From Chloroflexota bacterium (GTDB lineage Bacteria > Chloroflexota > Dehalococcoidia > Lucifugimonadales > Lucifugimonadaceae), in NCBI GenBank assembly GCA_029262715.1, contig JAJCYX010000381.1, positions 1-6,336 of the forward strand: a stretch of DNA of 6,336 nt, given 5' to 3'. Every line of letters starts with the position of its first letter. The first letter of the stretch is position 1. This document shows positions 5,305 through 6,336 of this stretch, piece after piece. A model generated the notes under the pieces. The model worked only from the letters and a program-made list of their open reading frames with translations. It was not told the DNA's origin and ran no database searches. A program made the translations under genes and the position numbers.

Positions 5305-6336
5305 TTAGTTCAGTCCGCAACCAGCCTCGTTAGCATCAGCAAGCATGTCCTTGTACTTGTTGAATTTGCCCGTTGCGTATGCAGCCTGGACCATAGCGAT
5401 CACCTCGGCCTCAGTGAAGTCGTAGTTGACTCCGCTGCTGGCAGTGTTCAAGAGAGCGGCCGTGGCGTGACGGCCAAGTGCCTTCTCCTTACCACCACCC
5501 TGCTCCAGCGCGCCAAGGAGCGTTAGCGTGAACGAAGCGTCCACACCGAATACAGTCTCGTAATCGTCAGATGGATCGTATGTTGTCCAGCTATCGAAGT
5601 GGTGCGGTTGCTTCCAGTAACCCGGAGTACAGCCTTCGCCGCCTTGCCTCTCCTCGTTGTCCAGACTCAGGGCAGCAGCGGTCCATGCGAACGAGGCAGG
5701 GAGGTGTCCCGTTGCCAGGTCATCACGTGAGTGAGCCTGCACCGTCAGCGACGTCGATCCAGCCGGAACGTTTACTGAAACCTCGATCGTGTCCCATTCG
5801 TCCTCGTCTCCACTGTTGAGCAGGTTAGAGAAGAGGACCGGGCCAGCGCCCGCGTCGACCTCGATGGAGGTTGGACGCACGTCTCCGGCGCCGCTCTCTT
5901 CACCTTCAACGCTTGAGAAGAACATATCGAGCAACGCTACACGGTCTACACCGGAGGCAGCGAAGTTGAATGTCTGCGGAACGGTAGTGTCCAGTGGAGC
6001 CGCGAAGTTAATGAACGCAAGGTCGTTGCCGTCCCTGATTTCGATGCTTCGGTCCGAGCCATCGTCAACTATCACGAGGACCCCGGCGCCATTGTTGGCC
6101 TTGTTGAAGTCCATGTCTGTGATGGTTAGCGAGTTTGCACCCGGTCCAACCAGTCCAAGAGCAGTGATATCCGCTCGGTGGGTCTGGCTGTGGGTAAAAC
6201 CGAAGAACGTTGTTCGTTCGCTGATCGGAGTACCGGTAACGGCAATACCGTTAACCCGTAGTTCGGTGTCCGGCACACTGGAGAAGAAACCTTCCCAGTA
6301 AAACAGGACCTGTTTCACTGTGGCGCCAGCAGGGAC
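5305..6336 (-). CDS. Secreted modular protein with CTPGYWK-type C-terminal domain (5' end beyond window)
   Basis: The frame is open to the right edge, giving 343 residues of a longer protein. A GTG at 6318 is not the start: it aligns with an internal valine (V67) of the 720-residue paralogue, and the homology continues to the window edge, so a signal peptide and about 60 residues should lie outside. The first 225 residues are the shared beta-rich module. After the ALSL motif the sequence changes to a short charged linker and then a C-terminal domain of about 110 residues opening with GCTPGYWKQPHHFDSW. It continues with a helical part (LTLLGALEQGGG, ATAALLNTASSG, EAEVIAMVQAAYATG) and ends NEAGCGLN. 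I recognise this CTPGYWK...NxxGC pattern from many bacterial secreted proteins of unknown function. The first and last cysteines probably form a disulfide. No anchor motif is seen at the C-terminus. Export is inferred from the paralogue. Role unknown. Confidence 0.85.
   Translation of the reverse strand, partial: VPAGATVKQVLFYWEGFFSSVPDTELRVNGIAVTGTPISERTTFFGFTHSQTHRADITALGLVGPGANSLTITDMDFNKANNGAGVLVIVDDGSDRSIEIRDGNDLAFINFAAPLDTTVPQTFNFAASGVDRVALLDMFFSSVEGEESGAGDVRPTSIEVDAGAGPVLFSNLLNSGDEDEWDTIEVSVNVPAGSTSLTVQAHSRDDLATGHLPASFAWTAAALSLDNEERQGGEGCTPGYWKQPHHFDSWTTYDPSDDYETVFGVDASFTLTLLGALEQGGGKEKALGRHATAALLNTASSGVNYDFTEAEVIAMVQAAYATGKFNKYKDMLADANEAGCGLN
5662..6336 (-). repeat. Shared N-terminal module, copy 2 (in the CTPGYWK-type protein)
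   Basis: This is the partner of 4049-4723 at a constant offset of 1613 bases, and it is cut by the window edge. The two copies encode the same fold with 26 substitutions in 225 residues, clustered around the TFNFAASGVDRVALL and EESGAGDV segments, which are likely exposed loops or strands. Confidence 0.9.

Noticed and set aside
5047..5526. 159-residue plus-strand frame starting in the intergenic region
   Set aside because: It runs through the hairpin terminator and then antisense to the conserved CTPGYWK-type domain, and it has no clear ribosome site or domain.
6316..6318. GTG as start codon of the second secreted protein
   Set aside because: It is equivalent to V67 of the paralogue, the homology continues upstream to the window edge, and there is no signal peptide after it.
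2756..6336. Transposon or insertion sequence as the cause of the repeats
   Set aside because: The repeats lie inside coding modules in frame, with no terminal inverted repeats, target duplications or transposase. Gene duplication and recombination explain them better.

Overview
The window looks like a piece of an environmental bacterial chromosome of moderately high GC content. The mix of a PEP-utilising-type protein, a PIG-L deacetylase, a Gfo/Idh/MocA oxidoreductase and modular secreted proteins would fit a Chloroflexota-like (for example SAR202) lineage. That placement is an inference from gene content only: no rRNA, tRNA or other marker is present.

Layout. Positions 1-554 (minus strand) hold the N-terminal 184 codons of a PEP-utilising-type protein that runs off the left edge. 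A 194-base divergent intergenic region (555-748) separates it from two plus-strand genes: a PIG-L/LmbE deacetylase (749-1438) and, 59 bases on, a Gfo/Idh/MocA oxidoreductase (1498-2571). These two probably form a small sugar-modification operon. A convergent region (2572-2740) holds a strong hairpin terminator at 2644-2676. The right half carries two minus-strand genes for secreted modular proteins: a complete 720-residue protein (2741-4903), and a second one (5305-6336) whose 5' end lies beyond the right edge. The second gene also ends at a strong hairpin (5234-5268), and 401 bases with no convincing gene separate the two.

The most interesting part is the secreted-protein pair. Both share an N-terminal beta-rich module, about 88% identical over 225 residues with no gap, and then switch abruptly to unrelated C-terminal modules. 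In the first protein these are two diverged copies of a roughly 130-residue cysteine-bracketed module flanking a DUF11/DUF7507-like domain with a perfect EF-hand-type calcium loop. In the second it is a CTPGYWK-type cysteine-bracketed module. Within the shared block the last 171 bases differ at only 2 positions, while the adjoining stretch differs at about 12%. This points to recent gene conversion or duplication, and so to an evolving, module-swapping surface or secreted protein family. Neither visible C-terminus has a wall or membrane anchor.

I see no mobile element, CRISPR array, tRNA or rRNA. No feature supports a defence or other dedicated novel system beyond the modular secreted-protein family.
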